A program made the translations under genes and the position numbers. 64,000 nt of DNA from Hymenobacter terrestris (GTDB lineage Bacteria > Bacteroidota > Bacteroidia > Cytophagales > Hymenobacteraceae), in the NCBI RefSeq assembly GCF_013377905.1, contig NZ_JABKAV010000011.1:34913-98912 (forward strand), read 5' to 3'. Below, piece after piece: positions 27,614 to 37,535 of the stretch. Numbering within the stretch: the first letter of the stretch is position 1; every line of letters starts with the position of its first letter. Below the pieces are notes generated by a model. The model did not search any database. It was given only the letters and a program-made list of their open reading frames with translations, and was not told the DNA's origin.

Positions 27614-29212
27614 TCATCTTCCCGAACCGTCGCGGTCAAAAGCGTGGGAAAGAACGTCGTGGGAAGTTTTGTCCTTGATTTCGGAGCCGCGCTGGAAGTC
27701 GTTGTTGCGGGCCGTGTCGAAGAAGCGGGTACGCTTGCGCAGGCCTGCCACCTGGGAGGAGTCACGCACCATGTCTTCGTGGGGGCCGCCGTAAATGTCG
27801 ATGAAAGGCGAGCGGCGCACCTTGCCCGAAACCAGGAACTCGTCTTTGCCCTTGAGGCCGTGCAGGCGCACGGTTTTGGTATCGCGCGGGTCGAAGCTAC
27901 GGCTGTACAGCAACTGGCCCTGCGACTGCCCGGCGGGGATTTTCTCCAGCGAATACACCGACACCACGGTGGCCGTGTCGCTCCGGCGCTCCACTACAAA
28001 CCGCTCCTTCTCGTCGGTGCCGGCTACCATCACTTCCTCGGCCTGCAGATGGTAGAATTCGTCGGCTACTTGGGGCAGCTTGGCGCGGCGGACTTTCAGG
28101 CCGGCAATCATGCGTGGGCCTTCGTAGGCATACACCGCAGCCGGCAAACCCTGGCGTACGGCCTGCTCAATTACGGTGTCGGTGAGGCGTTGCTGCAACT
28201 CGCGGGCTGCCGCCAGGTATGCAGTTCGCGGCACGGCCGGCAGTGCCCGGCTGTCAATAAACGAAGCGTTACGGGTGTAGCCGCTGATACTTTCGTAGCG
28301 CGGCCCGAAGGTGCGGAACTTGGCCACGGCCTTGCTCACCAGCCACGAGGCCCAGCCATCATCGAACCGAAAAAACACTTGGTCGCGGTCCTGCGGAACG
28401 GGTTGCCAGTGCCGTTGCCGGTCGGGCCGCGGGTAGGCAGCCCAGCTCCACTGGCCTTCGTGCCGGTCCCAGTCGCCGAGCCACATGTCCAGCAGCCGGG
28501 CCCGCACAAAGGCTGCGCCGTCGAGCTGGTCGCGCTGATTTTCGTAGCGGGCGGGCAGCACATCCTCCGTTTCATCGAGGTCGGTGGCTCCGGCCACCGG
28601 CCCGTCGATGTTTTCCTTGCCTTCATACCGGCGCTCTACCATTACTACCCGACCCTGAAACCGTTCTGAATCCGGTCCGAGTCCGGTTTCATCGGGGCGT
28701 ACGTAGTAGGGCCGCGGAGTGCTGTGCGGCACACCGGCGGCCTTGGCCAGCGGTGGTACTACAAAGGCCCCGTAGGGCATGGCCGCCGAAGTAGCGTCGC
28801 GCACGGCCCCGAACACAAAGGTGGCCCGCAGGAATTTGGGTAGCGTTTTTTCAGGATTTTTATCGATGGTACGCACCGCATAGCTGCGCCCCGCCGGGTC
28901 GGCCATGGTTAGGCTGGTGGTTTGAAAACCCCCGCCCATCTTCACAAATTTCAGCCCGCCCGGTGCCAGCTGCTCGGGCCGGAATATGGGCAGCGTTACG
29001 GGCTCGGCCCAGGCCCGGCGGTAGTGCGGGCCCAGCACGAAGCGGCCCAGTGGCCCCCGCTGGTAGTGGCGCCCGGCCGTTACCAGCGCGCTATCGGCGG
29101 TGGGCGGCAGGGGAGTGGTGTAAGCCACGCGGGCATCGGGCTGAAAAAAAGGCTTGCGGCTGCAGGCAGTGGCACTCAGCAGCAGAAAAGGCAGGGCGTA
29201 ACGATAGTTCAT
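27614..29212 (-). CDS. Large lipoprotein, paralogue A (kinase-like motifs)
   Basis: A 532-residue lipoprotein; ATG 29212 gives lipobox SATAC. I do not know a named family. Landmarks are RTIDKNPEKTLPK, a central block MWLGDWDRHEGQWSW (Asp249-Arg-His) and, about 25 residues on, PQDRDQVFFRFDDG. The D-R-H then D-x-x-x-F-D layout recalls atypical kinases (CotH, FAM20, PI4K). That is inference from motifs only. The C-terminus is beta-rich (TKTVRLHGLKGKDEFLVSG). A divergent gene encodes a close relative. Substrate unknown; envelope location expected. Confidence 0.8.
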   Translation of the reverse strand: MNYRYALPFLLLSATACSRKPFFQPDARVAYTTPLPPTADSALVTAGRHYQRGPLGRFVLGPHYRRAWAEPVTLPIFRPEQLAPGGLKFVKMGGGFQTTSLTMADPAGRSYAVRTIDKNPEKTLPKFLRATFVFGAVRDATSAAMPYGAFVVPPLAKAAGVPHSTPRPYYVRPDETGLGPDSERFQGRVVMVERRYEGKENIDGPVAGATDLDETEDVLPARYENQRDQLDGAAFVRARLLDMWLGDWDRHEGQWSWAAYPRPDRQRHWQPVPQDRDQVFFRFDDGWASWLVSKAVAKFRTFGPRYESISGYTRNASFIDSRALPAVPRTAYLAAARELQQRLTDTVIEQAVRQGLPAAVYAYEGPRMIAGLKVRRAKLPQVADEFYHLQAEEVMVAGTDEKERFVVERRSDTATVVSVYSLEKIPAGQSQGQLLYSRSFDPRDTKTVRLHGLKGKDEFLVSGKVRRSPFIDIYGGPHEDMVRDSSQVAGLRKRTRFFDTARNNDFQRGSEIKDKTSHDVLSHAFDRDGSGR

Positions 29213-29376
29213 GCAGGGCGGAAAGTTCGCGGCAGTGGTTTCTGCTACGTAATTGGTCGCGGCTTGTTGGTTGCGGCGTATTGGTTTCTCAACAACCGCG
29301 GGCCCTGGCTTTGCGCTATAAGGGTAGTTGGCTCGCCTGGCGGCAGCCACTTAGTAGGTTCTCCTTCTCGCGTATC

Positions 29377-30984
29377 GTGTCCTTCTTCCCTTATTCGGCC
29401 TGGCTGATGACCGGCCTCAGCAGCAGCCTGCTGCTGCTGTCCTGCTCGGCTCCGGCCCAGCCATCAGGCACTACTACCACTTCCCGCCCCGTAATCGGCC
29501 CCGACTCGACGGTGGTGGTGGCAGCCGGCCCCCAATACGACCGGGGCCGTATCCATCGTTTTTTCTGGGGTACCCACTACCGCGACCTGTGGAAACTGCC
29601 GGTGCGGGTACCCGTGTTCAACCTGCGCACGGCCGTGCCCGGCGGCCTGACGCCCATCAAGGAGGGCGGCTCGTTCCAGACCAAAAACCTGCGACTCGTT
29701 GATCGGAACGGCCGCGAGTATGTGTTGCGCTCCGTGGATAAGGATGCTACCCGGGCCCTGCCCGAAGGGCTGCGCGAGGGGCCCATTGGCCGTATCATGA
29801 AGGACCAGACCAGCGTAATCCATCCGTTTGGGGCCTACATTGCCGCGCCGCTGGCCACCGCCGCCGGCCTCTACCACACCAACCCCCGCCTTGTATATGT
29901 GGCCGACGACCCGGCCCTGGGGGAGTTTAGGGAAGAATTTGGGTATGCACTGTATCTGTTTGAGGAGCGGCCCGAAGGCGACCAGACCACGGTAGCCAGC
30001 TTCGGCCGCTCGGCGCGCGTGGAAAGTTCGCGCAAGGTGTTCACCAACCTGCTGGCCAGCTCCCGGTACCAGGTAGATGCCCGCCAGTACCTGCGCAACC
30101 GCTTGTTCGATATGTGGCTCGGCGACTGGAGCCGCCGCGAAGACCAGTGGCGCTGGGCCAGCTTTCCGGCTGCGGCTGGCGGCACCACCTATCGGGCAAT
30201 TCCGCGCGACCGGGACCACGCTTTCTTCAAGTTCGATGATGGCCTGCTGACGCACATGATTGGCTGGGTGAAAACCAACTACCAGAGCTTCCACGAGAAG
30301 ATACGACTGGCCGATGTGGAGGGACTCAATCGGGCGGCCCTGCCCATGGATAAGTCGCTGCTGGCCTACCTGACGCGCGAGGACTTCCAGCAGGTAGCCG
30401 ATTCGCTGACCCTGGCGCTGTCGGACGACGTGATTGCCCGTGCACTGGCCGTGTGGCCGCCTGAGGTGCAGGAGCTGAGCCAGGCCGAGTTCACGCGCAA
30501 GCTCCGCGCCCGGCGGGCCCAGCTGCCCGCCGTAGCCAACCGGTTCTACGAGCTGCTGGCCCGCGATATAGAGCTGCCTGGTACCGACGAGGCCGAGCGG
30601 TTTGTGGTGGAGCCCGCCGGCCCCGAGGCCGTGCGGGTGCAGCTGCTGCGCCGTACGCCCCAGGGTGATACGCTCCTGCACCAGCGTACTTTTTCGGCCC
30701 CCGAAACCCGCTCTATCAAACTCTTCGGGCTGGGCGGCAACGATGCGTTCGAAGTACGCGGCGAGCCCACCGGCCGTATCCGGCTAAGTGTCTACGACGG
30801 TTCGGGCCAGGATCTGATAGAAGCAACGCCCGCCCCCCTGAAAAGCCCCACCAGCCGCCTGACTATTTACGAAAGTGGCGACGGCAACACCCTTCGGGTA
30901 GGCAAGTTCAAAACCGAAGCCTACCAGCCCCAAGCGCAGGAGTTCGACGCCGCCGGCTGGCTACTACGCCATCGGTTGTACTAG
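29377..30984 (+). CDS. Large lipoprotein, paralogue B (degenerate motif)
   Basis: A 535-residue relative of the divergent gene at 27614-29212, starting at GTG 29377 or ATG 29407; both place a cysteine in LLLLSC. It shares the opening PQYDRGRIHRFFWGTHYR, the GGSFQTKNLRL block, VLRSVDKDATRALP, MWLGDWSRREDQWRW, RDRDHAFFKFDDG and the C-terminal SIKLFGLGGNDAFEVRG. In the central motif the D-R-H of paralogue A is S-R-R (about Ser252), so if the motif is catalytic, this copy is likely inactive. It ends at a strong terminator. Confidence 0.8.
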   Translation: MSFFPYSAWLMTGLSSSLLLLSCSAPAQPSGTTTTSRPVIGPDSTVVVAAGPQYDRGRIHRFFWGTHYRDLWKLPVRVPVFNLRTAVPGGLTPIKEGGSFQTKNLRLVDRNGREYVLRSVDKDATRALPEGLREGPIGRIMKDQTSVIHPFGAYIAAPLATAAGLYHTNPRLVYVADDPALGEFREEFGYALYLFEERPEGDQTTVASFGRSARVESSRKVFTNLLASSRYQVDARQYLRNRLFDMWLGDWSRREDQWRWASFPAAAGGTTYRAIPRDRDHAFFKFDDGLLTHMIGWVKTNYQSFHEKIRLADVEGLNRAALPMDKSLLAYLTREDFQQVADSLTLALSDDVIARALAVWPPEVQELSQAEFTRKLRARRAQLPAVANRFYELLARDIELPGTDEAERFVVEPAGPEAVRVQLLRRTPQGDTLLHQRTFSAPETRSIKLFGLGGNDAFEVRGEPTGRIRLSVYDGSGQDLIEATPAPLKSPTSRLTIYESGDGNTLRVGKFKTEAYQPQAQEFDAAGWLLRHRLY

Positions 30985-30991
30985 CGCGTAC

Positions 30992-31062
30992 GGCAGCGGC
31001 CCCATCTGCGTCCTAGAATGTCGTCAACACAGACGTTCCGGGACGCAGATAGGGCCGCTGCC
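30992..31062. terminator. Hairpin terminator, 22-bp stem
   Basis: Arms 30992-31013 and 31041-31062 pair with one mismatch around a 27-nt loop, between paralogue B and the convergent small protein gene. Confidence 0.85.
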
Positions 31063-31112
31063 TTGGGGTTGTTTCGCTCCGGACTGCTTGCCGGCGCAGA
31101 GCAAGGACCCGA

Positions 31113-31541
31113 TTACTTGGTTGCCATTTGCTGAAGCCAAGTGTTGGCAACACCCTCGTCGCTGAAAAGCTGCACCTTATACTCGTCTTTGGAAGCCAGA
31201 GACGAAGACTGCGCCAGCACAGCTAAGGGCGTAGCAGGGGCGTTGCCCGGCTGCCAGGTAGCGCCTACCAGGCAGGCCAGGTATATAGGGCGGTTGTCGA
31301 GGGCGGGGCTAAGATCGGGCAGATACTCATGGGCCAGCCAGTCCACCATTTCGGGGTTTGACTTAAAGCGGCGGCGCGAATCAACGAGCCAGTAGGCGGC
31401 CTGGTGCTGGATGGCCGCTTGTAAAACCTGGGCGTAGCCCTCCTGCAACTCGCTTTGTTTTACATCCCGAAGCCAGCGTACAATGAGCAGGTCGAGGTCG
31501 GAACGAAAAGTAATCGAAAGCGCAGAGGTATTGGCAGGCAT
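31113..31541 (-). CDS. Small cytoplasmic protein, STAS/SpoIIAA-like (tentative)
   Basis: A 142-residue soluble protein starting at ATG 31541. The order of elements (RSDLDLLIVRWLRDV, a helix with EGYAQVLQAAIQ, YWLVDSRRRF, VDWLAHEYLP, a strand and VQLFSDEGVANTWLQ) resembles STAS/SpoIIAA-like domains of Bacteroidota. A second member with the same element order lies at 46625-47050. Binding partners unknown. The family call is tentative. Confidence 0.65.
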   Translation of the reverse strand: MPANTSALSITFRSDLDLLIVRWLRDVKQSELQEGYAQVLQAAIQHQAAYWLVDSRRRFKSNPEMVDWLAHEYLPDLSPALDNRPIYLACLVGATWQPGNAPATPLAVLAQSSSLASKDEYKVQLFSDEGVANTWLQQMATK

Positions 31542-31836
31542 GTAGAAATGAAACAATGGAGCAAGTCGCTAGGCCAAAGATACGGCCCGCATACTGGGCA
31601 AACTAGCGGCCCACTTGGCGGCGGACCCACCGGGCACAGTTGCGATGCGCATAATTGCTCCTAACGGTCGGCGTAGCTTCCCTGCCGGCCCACTGCTATA
31701 TGCTGGAAACTGGCCGTATTTATTGCTAAACTGGGAACCGCTCCAAGCCAAGCGGTGTGCCGGCATGCCGTTGTTTGCGCACCTTTCGGCACATCGGGTA
31801 ACCGCCTGGGCCGCGCCAACACCGAAATACCGGCCA

Positions 31837-33342
31837 CTAGTTGAACACCTTCACCTTGTCCTTATGCTTGGTGCGCAGGTACTGGCGAATAATCTGCTGC
31901 ACGTCTTTGTTGTCGTTGTAGCGCGTGATGGCGTCGCGGAAGTCTTCGAAGCGCCGGGCCGAGAAGGTTTCGTCGATGTAACCAAAGCCCAGGTAGCGGC
32001 CGTTTTCTACCACCACCAGGGTCTTTTCATCGGGCCGCCGGCCTTCCCCAATCACCACAAACGAGCCGTGCTCGTAGGTAAACGACTCGACCGCGGCTTC
32101 CACGCGCTTGTTGTATTCCTCGGCCGGCTCTAGGCCCAAGCAGGCACCCTGGCAGCGGTGCACCTGATAGTCGAAGCAGGCGCCGGGCGTTTTGTACAGG
32201 TCGCAAAGCTTCTGGCACAGGTTGAACTTGGCCACTTTGTGAAACAGGAAGCCCTTCGCCTTGAACTGGTTGCCCAGCGCAATTAGGGGGTGCGACTCAG
32301 CGTGGTCGTCGGCGCGACCGTAGTAAAGGCGCTTGTAGCCCTGGTCGTCGGTGCGCAGAAAGATACCCGCCGGAAACACCGAGCGGCGCTGCTGCCGGTT
32401 GTACAGCGGCTTCAGACGCTTGATTTCGTGCGACTCGTAGAGCAGCGCCACCAACTCTGAACCCGTCAGCTCCCAGGTGATTTCCGATATCGAGTTCTTG
32501 AACTCGATGCTCTTGCGCGATTTGTAATCAACGGCAAAATGCTGCTGAATACGCTTGTAAATATTAATGCTCTTACCCACATAAATCACCTCGCCGGCCT
32601 CGTTGTGGAAGTAGTACACGCCCGCCTCGTGGGGCAGCGCGGCCACATGCTGGGGCGTAATGTTGGGCGGCAGCAGCGCCGTTTTAATGGCCTCCTGCAC
32701 GGCCTTCATCTTGCGGGGCGAGGGCGCCTTGGTAGCAATAGCCGTAACGGCCGCGGCCGGCTTGCGGCCCGAGGGAGCATTGGCATCCACCACGGCCAGC
32801 GCATCGGCCGGGCTCAGGCCCCGGGCAGTAGCGGGCGTTTCCTGCTCCTGGCTGATGTCGAGCAGCCGCCCGAACAAAATGGCCGTGGCTGCCGCGTCGC
32901 CGGCGGCGCGGTGGCGGCCATTCAGCGGAATACCAATGTTCTGGCAGAGCTTGCCCAAGCTGTAACTCGGCTGACCCGGCATAAGCGAGCGGCTCAGGCG
33001 CACCGTGCAAAGGGTTTTCCGCGAGTAAGTGTAGCCCAGGTCACCAAATTCCTTCTTCAGAAACGAGTAGTCGAAGCGCACGTTGTGAGCCACAAATACG
33101 CAACCCTCGGTCATTTCCACCACCTTGCGGGCCACTTCGTGGAAGCGCGGGGCCTCACGCACCATATCGTCGGTGATGCCGGTGAGCTGGGTGATGAAGA
33201 ACGGAATGGCCCGGCCGGGGTTGATGAGGGAGCTGAACTCGTCAATCACTTTCTCGCCATCGTGAATGTAAATGGCAATTTCGGTGATGCGGTCCTGCGC
33301 CGGCTGGCCCCCGGTGGTCTCAAGGTCGATGATGGCGTACAA
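31837..33342 (-). CDS. DEDDh exonuclease fused to GIY-YIG nuclease domain
   Basis: A 501-residue DNA-processing protein. The N-terminus is a DnaQ-like 3'-5' exonuclease: YAIIDLETTGG (Asp6, Glu8), THNVRFDYSF-type motif as VAHNVRFDYSFL and closing H-x4-D as HRAAGDAAAT. From about residue 230 follows a GIY-YIG domain (AGVYYFHNEAGEVIYVGKS) as in UvrC and Cho, with a Cys-rich segment (LCQKLCDL, HRCQGACLG) behind it. The start is TTG 33342, because a good promoter at 33433-33440 lies inside the longer open frame. It probably trims or incises damaged DNA. Confidence 0.93.
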   Translation of the reverse strand: MYAIIDLETTGGQPAQDRITEIAIYIHDGEKVIDEFSSLINPGRAIPFFITQLTGITDDMVREAPRFHEVARKVVEMTEGCVFVAHNVRFDYSFLKKEFGDLGYTYSRKTLCTVRLSRSLMPGQPSYSLGKLCQNIGIPLNGRHRAAGDAAATAILFGRLLDISQEQETPATARGLSPADALAVVDANAPSGRKPAAAVTAIATKAPSPRKMKAVQEAIKTALLPPNITPQHVAALPHEAGVYYFHNEAGEVIYVGKSINIYKRIQQHFAVDYKSRKSIEFKNSISEITWELTGSELVALLYESHEIKRLKPLYNRQQRRSVFPAGIFLRTDDQGYKRLYYGRADDHAESHPLIALGNQFKAKGFLFHKVAKFNLCQKLCDLYKTPGACFDYQVHRCQGACLGLEPAEEYNKRVEAAVESFTYEHGSFVVIGEGRRPDEKTLVVVENGRYLGFGYIDETFSARRFEDFRDAITRYNDNKDVQQIIRQYLRTKHKDKVKVFN

Positions 33343-33432
33343 GTATTTCTGAGCTGTTAGCTGAAAACTATTAGCTGATAGCTTTCGGGTGGTGATACAT
33401 AGCCGGTCCTGGTTGGCTAAGCAGATTGGTAA

Positions 33433-33461
33433 CAAAGATACCCGCCCGGATGGTTGCACAA
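33433..33461 (-). promoter_or_regulatory. Promoter TTG-N18-TATCTTTG
   Basis: On the minus strand TATCTTTG (33433-33440) exactly fits TAnnTTTG and has a TTG 18 bp upstream (33459-33461). The start site would fall near 33426, downstream of the ATG at 33459, which excludes that ATG as the start of the exonuclease/GIY-YIG gene. Confidence 0.75.
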
Positions 33462-33496
33462 GTCACCAAACCCAACAGGATTGGTATAAAGCCAAA

Positions 33497-33526
33497 AAAG
33501 AAGCCCACCGGATGGTGGGCTTCTTT
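33497..33526 (-). terminator. Hairpin terminator
   Basis: AAAGAAGCCCACC and GGTGGGCTTCTTT form a 13-bp perfect stem with loop GGAT, directly after the four-helix protein gene. Confidence 0.88.
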
Positions 33527-33557
33527 CAAAAAACTAGCAGCTAAAAGCTCAATAAGC

Positions 33558-34025
33558 CTAGCGGCCTTTCTGGCCGGTTATCCAGTTTTTGGTCGACAAA
33601 ATCTCGCTGTGCTGCTGCTCAATAACATTGCGGGCTTCTGCGGGCAGCTCGTTCGATTTGAGCGCCGTTTCGTAGCCGCTGAGCGCCGTAGCGTCGCCGG
33701 TTTCGCACTCGCCCAAAATGGCCGAATCGTCCTGGCCCGTAATAGCCGATTTGATATTGATCCAGCCACGGTGTACGGCCGCGGCGGCGTCAGTGAGAGC
33801 CCCTTCAACGGTGCTTTCGTCTGCCGGATTAATACCGAACTGCCGGGCGTTCTGGCTCAGTTCCGAAGCAAACTTAGCGCGCTGCTGGCTGAACTGGCTC
33901 AGCTTGGCTTTTAAATCGGGGCTGCTGACGCCTTCGGCAGCTTCCTGGTAGCCTTTGGCGGCCGTTTTATTGAGTTCTACGAGGTCGTTGTATGCGCGGG
34001 CGGTTTCGCCAGTGATAGTAGCCAT
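33558..34025 (-). CDS. PA2169-family four-helix-bundle protein (DUF2383)
   Basis: A 155-residue helical protein starting at ATG 34025. The pattern ETARAYNDLVELNKTAAKGYQEA at the N-terminus, the spaced ECETGD in the middle and the C-terminal helix with IEQQHSEILSTKNWI match the DUF2383/PA2169 family, ferritin-like bundles seen in stress-induced proteins. No clear di-iron site is assigned. It probably acts in the cytoplasm under stress; role uncertain. Confidence 0.88.
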   Translation of the reverse strand: MATITGETARAYNDLVELNKTAAKGYQEAAEGVSSPDLKAKLSQFSQQRAKFASELSQNARQFGINPADESTVEGALTDAAAAVHRGWINIKSAITGQDDSAILGECETGDATALSGYETALKSNELPAEARNVIEQQHSEILSTKNWITGQKGR

Positions 34026-34134
34026 GGAATGGAGTTTAAGGTAAAAGATACAGGCCGAGCCAGATGGCGACGGCAACTGCGTCCTTATACTGCCAGGAGC
34101 GGCGGCCGGGTTGCGTATAAAATTAGGGGCCGGC

Positions 34135-35322
34135 CTATGCCGTGCCGCGGCCCAGCATCTGGTTCCAGAGCCGCTTGAGCCCGCCCGGCTCGGCCGATTC
34201 GGTCTTGAGTGAGTCATCGCCATCGGCCGTATCGCCTAGCAAAAAGCCCCAGGGCTCGGTTGACTTGTTGGCGTCGAGCACCACCTTTATTACGGCCATC
34301 AGCGGAATGCTCAGAATCATGCCGGGCGTACCCCACAACTCGTTGCCCAGAATAAGGGCCAGAATGGCAGCCAGCGGATTGATGCTGACCTGCGAGCCGG
34401 TAATCATGGGGGTAATAAAGTTGCCTTCCAGAAACTGCACAAACACGAACACGCCCACCACCAGCGCGGCCTGCAAAGGCGAGCCGGTTTCAACCAGCGT
34501 AACAATGGCCGGAAGCGTGGCGCCAATCAGGATGCCGATGTAGGGAATAACGGCCAGCACCGAGGCGAAAATGGCAAAGAAGATGGCAAACTTCACGCCC
34601 AGCACCAGCAAGCCGATGCCGTTGAGAATCGACACAATAACAATCACCTTGAACAGGCCCGAAATGTAAGCCTGCACCACCGTTTGGATGTCATCGACGG
34701 TATGCAGCACACTGGTACGCTTGTCGGGGTCGACAAACCGAAACATGAACTGGCGCAGATGGTCGCGGTAAAGCAGCAGACAGAAGATGTAAATGAGCAC
34801 CTGCGCCAGGTTGCTAAGCACGGCGGTAGTGGTGTTCAGCGTAGTACCCAGGTAAGTACCACCCGACTTCTTAAGCGCTTTCATCGTCGTTTCTTTCAAA
34901 TCGTCGACGCTCATGGGCTTATAGCCAAACTTCTGCTGGGCCCACTGCTGACCGTCGCGGAAGAATTCCATCATCTTCACTTGCAGTTTGGGCAGCTCAT
35001 CCTGAAACTGGGCCAACTGGGTTCCGAAGGCTAGAATAATGCCTGCAAAAAGCCCCATTACTAGCAGCAAACACACGATAATGGCTAGAATTCGCGGCAC
35101 CCGGTGGTTTTCGAGCCACTGGCAGATGGGCAGCAGCAGCAGCGTAAACAGGACCCCAAACAGCAGCGGCAACAAAATGTCGTCGAGCTTGTGGAGGGTG
35201 TAAACCAGCAGCACGGACGATAGCATAAAGAAGGCAAACTTCACGCTCGACACCTGCCGCACAGTGGGCGGGGGCTGGGGCGTGGTAGTAGGCAGGCGGT
35301 GCGGACTAAGAGGAGAGTTCAT
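34135..35322 (-). CDS. AI-2E family transporter (PerM-like)
   Basis: A 395-residue inner-membrane protein. About eight hydrophobic segments are visible, in the order typical of the AI-2E/PerM family: two pairs at the N-terminus, a soluble stretch around residues 115-200 (EFFRDGQQWAQQKFGY), then a C-terminal bundle with PYIGILIGATLPAIV, FVQFLEGNFITPMITGSQVSINPLAAI and GTPGMILSIPLMAVIKV. It may export small molecules or ions; actual substrate unknown. It is divergent from parE. Confidence 0.93.
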   Translation of the reverse strand: MNSPLSPHRLPTTTPQPPPTVRQVSSVKFAFFMLSSVLLVYTLHKLDDILLPLLFGVLFTLLLLPICQWLENHRVPRILAIIVCLLLVMGLFAGIILAFGTQLAQFQDELPKLQVKMMEFFRDGQQWAQQKFGYKPMSVDDLKETTMKALKKSGGTYLGTTLNTTTAVLSNLAQVLIYIFCLLLYRDHLRQFMFRFVDPDKRTSVLHTVDDIQTVVQAYISGLFKVIVIVSILNGIGLLVLGVKFAIFFAIFASVLAVIPYIGILIGATLPAIVTLVETGSPLQAALVVGVFVFVQFLEGNFITPMITGSQVSINPLAAILALILGNELWGTPGMILSIPLMAVIKVVLDANKSTEPWGFLLGDTADGDDSLKTESAEPGGLKRLWNQMLGRGTA

Positions 35323-35409
35323 TTTGCTAATATTATTGGGAGAGAGGGGCGATGTACGGGCCCGGAAGGAAGGGCTTTTTGGGTGTGATACGCCTTGTTA
35401 GGGCATCGG

Positions 35410-35441
35410 TTGGGAGAATTGCCCGGTGTTTACTAACTTTA
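35410..35441 (+). promoter_or_regulatory. Promoter TTG-N21-TAACTTTA for parE
   Basis: TTG at 35410-35412 and TAACTTTA at 35434-35441 are 21 bp apart; the -7 box differs from TAnnTTTG in its last base. It lies about 75 bp before the parE start and would drive parE-parC. Confidence 0.6.
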
Positions 35442-35516
35442 CTAGCGAAATGAAACGCGGAAAAGGTCGGTTTTCTGCGTTATTTTACCTCAACTTTTGA
35501 ATGGCAACCCCTCGGC

Positions 35517-37427
35517 ATGGCTGAAGAACAGATTTCCGTAGCCACCCACGGCTACACCGAAGACAGCATCCGCTCACTCGACTGGCGCGAGCATATCCGG
35601 CTGCGGCCGGGCATGTACATCGGCAAGCTCGGCGACGGCTCGGCCTACGACGATGGCATTTATGTGTTGGTGAAGGAAGTTATCGATAACTCCATCGATG
35701 AGCACGTGATGGGCCACGGCCGGACCATTGAAATCAAGATTTCCGAAGATAAAGTACAGGTACGCGACTATGGCCGGGGTATTCCGCTGGGCAAAGTCGT
35801 GGACGTGGTGAGCAAGATCAACACGGGCGGCAAGTACGACAGCAAGGTATTCCAGAAGTCTGTGGGCTTAAACGGGGTCGGTACCAAAGCGGTTAATGCG
35901 CTCAGCAATTACTTTCTGGTGCAGAGCGTGCGCGACGGGCTGATGAAGTCGGCCGAGTTCTCGCAGGGCATGCTCACCTCGGACCCCAAGCCCCAAAAAA
36001 CCAGCCAGCGTAACGGTACGCTGATGGTTTTCGAGCCCGACGAGTCGATTTTCAAGAACTACAAGTTCTACCCCGAGTACCTCGAAAACCAGATCTGGAA
36101 TTACGTTTACCTCAACGCCGGCCTCACCATCCACTTCAACGGCCAGAAGTACTACTCCGAGCACGGCCTGCTCGACCTGCTCTCCCGCAAGGCCGACCCC
36201 GAAACCCTGCGCTATCCCATCATCCACCTGAAAGGGGAGGACATGGAGCTGGCCCTGACCCACGGCAACGACTACGGCGAAGAATACTACAGCTTCGTGA
36301 ATGGCCAGTACACCACCCAGGGCGGCACCCACCTGGCGGCCTTCCGCGAGGCCATTGTGAAAACGGTGCGCGAGTTCTACAAGAAGGACTACGACGCCTC
36401 CGATGTGCGGGCCTCGGTGATTGGGGCGGTTTCGATTCGGGTGCAGGAGCCGGTGTTCGAAAGCCAGACCAAAACCAAGCTTGGTTCGCTGAACATGGGC
36501 CCCGATGGCCCTACGGTGCGCGGTTTTATCCTCGATTTCATCAAGGAGCACCTCGACAACTACCTGCACAAAAACCCCGCTATTGCAGAGGCGCTTAAAA
36601 AGCGCATCGAACAGAGCGAGCGGGAGCGTAAGGACATGGCCGGGGTGAAGAAGCTGGCCAATCAGCGGGCCAAAAAAGCCAACCTGCACAACCGTAAGCT
36701 CCGCGACTGCCGCTTCCACCTCGGCGACGGCAAGCACGAAGAGGAGGCCCAAACGACGCTGTTCATCACCGAGGGCGACTCGGCTTCGGGCTCTATTACT
36801 AAAAGCCGCAATGTGCAGACCGAGGCCGTATTCAGTCTGCGCGGTAAGCCGCTCAACTGCTTCGGGCTGAAGAAGAAAATCGTGTACGAGAACGAGGAGC
36901 TGAACCTGCTCCAGCACGCGCTCAACATCGAGGAAGGCATCGAAAACCTGCGCTACAACCGCGTGGTTATTGCCACCGACGCCGACGTGGACGGTATGCA
37001 CATCCGGCTGCTGCTGCTCACCTTCTTCCTGCAGTTCTTCCCGGACCTGGTGCGCAACGGCCACGTCTACATTCTCGAAACGCCGCTGTTTCGGGTGCGC
37101 AACAAGAAAACGACCATCTACTGCTACAACGAAGGCGAGAAGCAGGCCGCCATGCGCCAGCTCGGCCGCAACCCCGAAGTCACGCGCTTCAAGGGCCTGG
37201 GTGAAATCAGCCCCGACGAGTTCGGCAAATTCATCGGCGAAAACATCAAGCTGGAGCCCGTAATTCTGCAGGCTGAGCGCTCGGTGCAGCAGATTTTGAC
37301 CTATTACATGGGTAAGAATACGCCCGCCCGTCAGGAATTCATCATCGACAACCTGCGCCTCGAAAAGGACCTGATTACCTCCGACGTGCTGCCCGTAGCA
37401 GAGGTTCCGGAAGAGGATTTGGCTTAA
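35517..37427 (+). CDS. parE: DNA topoisomerase IV subunit B
   Basis: A 636-residue type II topoisomerase ATPase subunit. The GHKL ATPase region has [22 protein letters not shown] and [14 protein letters not shown]. The Toprim domain holds [11 protein letters not shown] and [19 protein letters not shown] (metal-binding acidic residues). Near the C-terminus lies [13 protein letters not shown]. The adjacent gene is the A subunit, and the lack of a GyrA box there points to Topo IV rather than gyrase. The two genes are 108 bp apart and probably co-transcribed. The complex decatenates sister chromosomes. Confidence 0.94.
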   Translation: MAEEQISVATHGYTEDSIRSLDWREHIRLRPGMYIGKLGDGSAYDDGIYVLVKEVIDNSIDEHVMGHGRTIEIKISEDKVQVRDYGRGIPLGKVVDVVSKINTGGKYDSKVFQKSVGLNGVGTKAVNALSNYFLVQSVRDGLMKSAEFSQGMLTSDPKPQKTSQRNGTLMVFEPDESIFKNYKFYPEYLENQIWNYVYLNAGLTIHFNGQKYYSEHGLLDLLSRKADPETLRYPIIHLKGEDMELALTHGNDYGEEYYSFVNGQYTTQGGTHLAAFREAIVKTVREFYKKDYDASDVRASVIGAVSIRVQEPVFESQTKTKLGSLNMGPDGPTVRGFILDFIKEHLDNYLHKNPAIAEALKKRIEQSERERKDMAGVKKLANQRAKKANLHNRKLRDCRFHLGDGKHEEEAQTTLFITEGDSASGSITKSRNVQTEAVFSLRGKPLNCFGLKKKIVYENEELNLLQHALNIEEGIENLRYNRVVIATDADVDGMHIRLLLLTFFLQFFPDLVRNGHVYILETPLFRVRNKKTTIYCYNEGEKQAAMRQLGRNPEVTRFKGLGEISPDEFGKFIGENIKLEPVILQAERSVQQILTYYMGKNTPARQEFIIDNLRLEKDLITSDVLPVAEVPEEDLA

Positions 37428-37535
37428 CTGCCACCCGGCTTGGAGCCGGACAAGTAAGAATCCTTCGCACTCGGCTCGGCCGAACGCGAAGAGTGGTACA
37501 AGAACAAATAAGCGTGGCCCGGAGCCACACCCCGT

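Noticed and set aside
29464..30681. 405-codon minus-strand frame opposite paralogue B
   Set aside because: Same reason; paralogue B aligns with its sister gene across the region.
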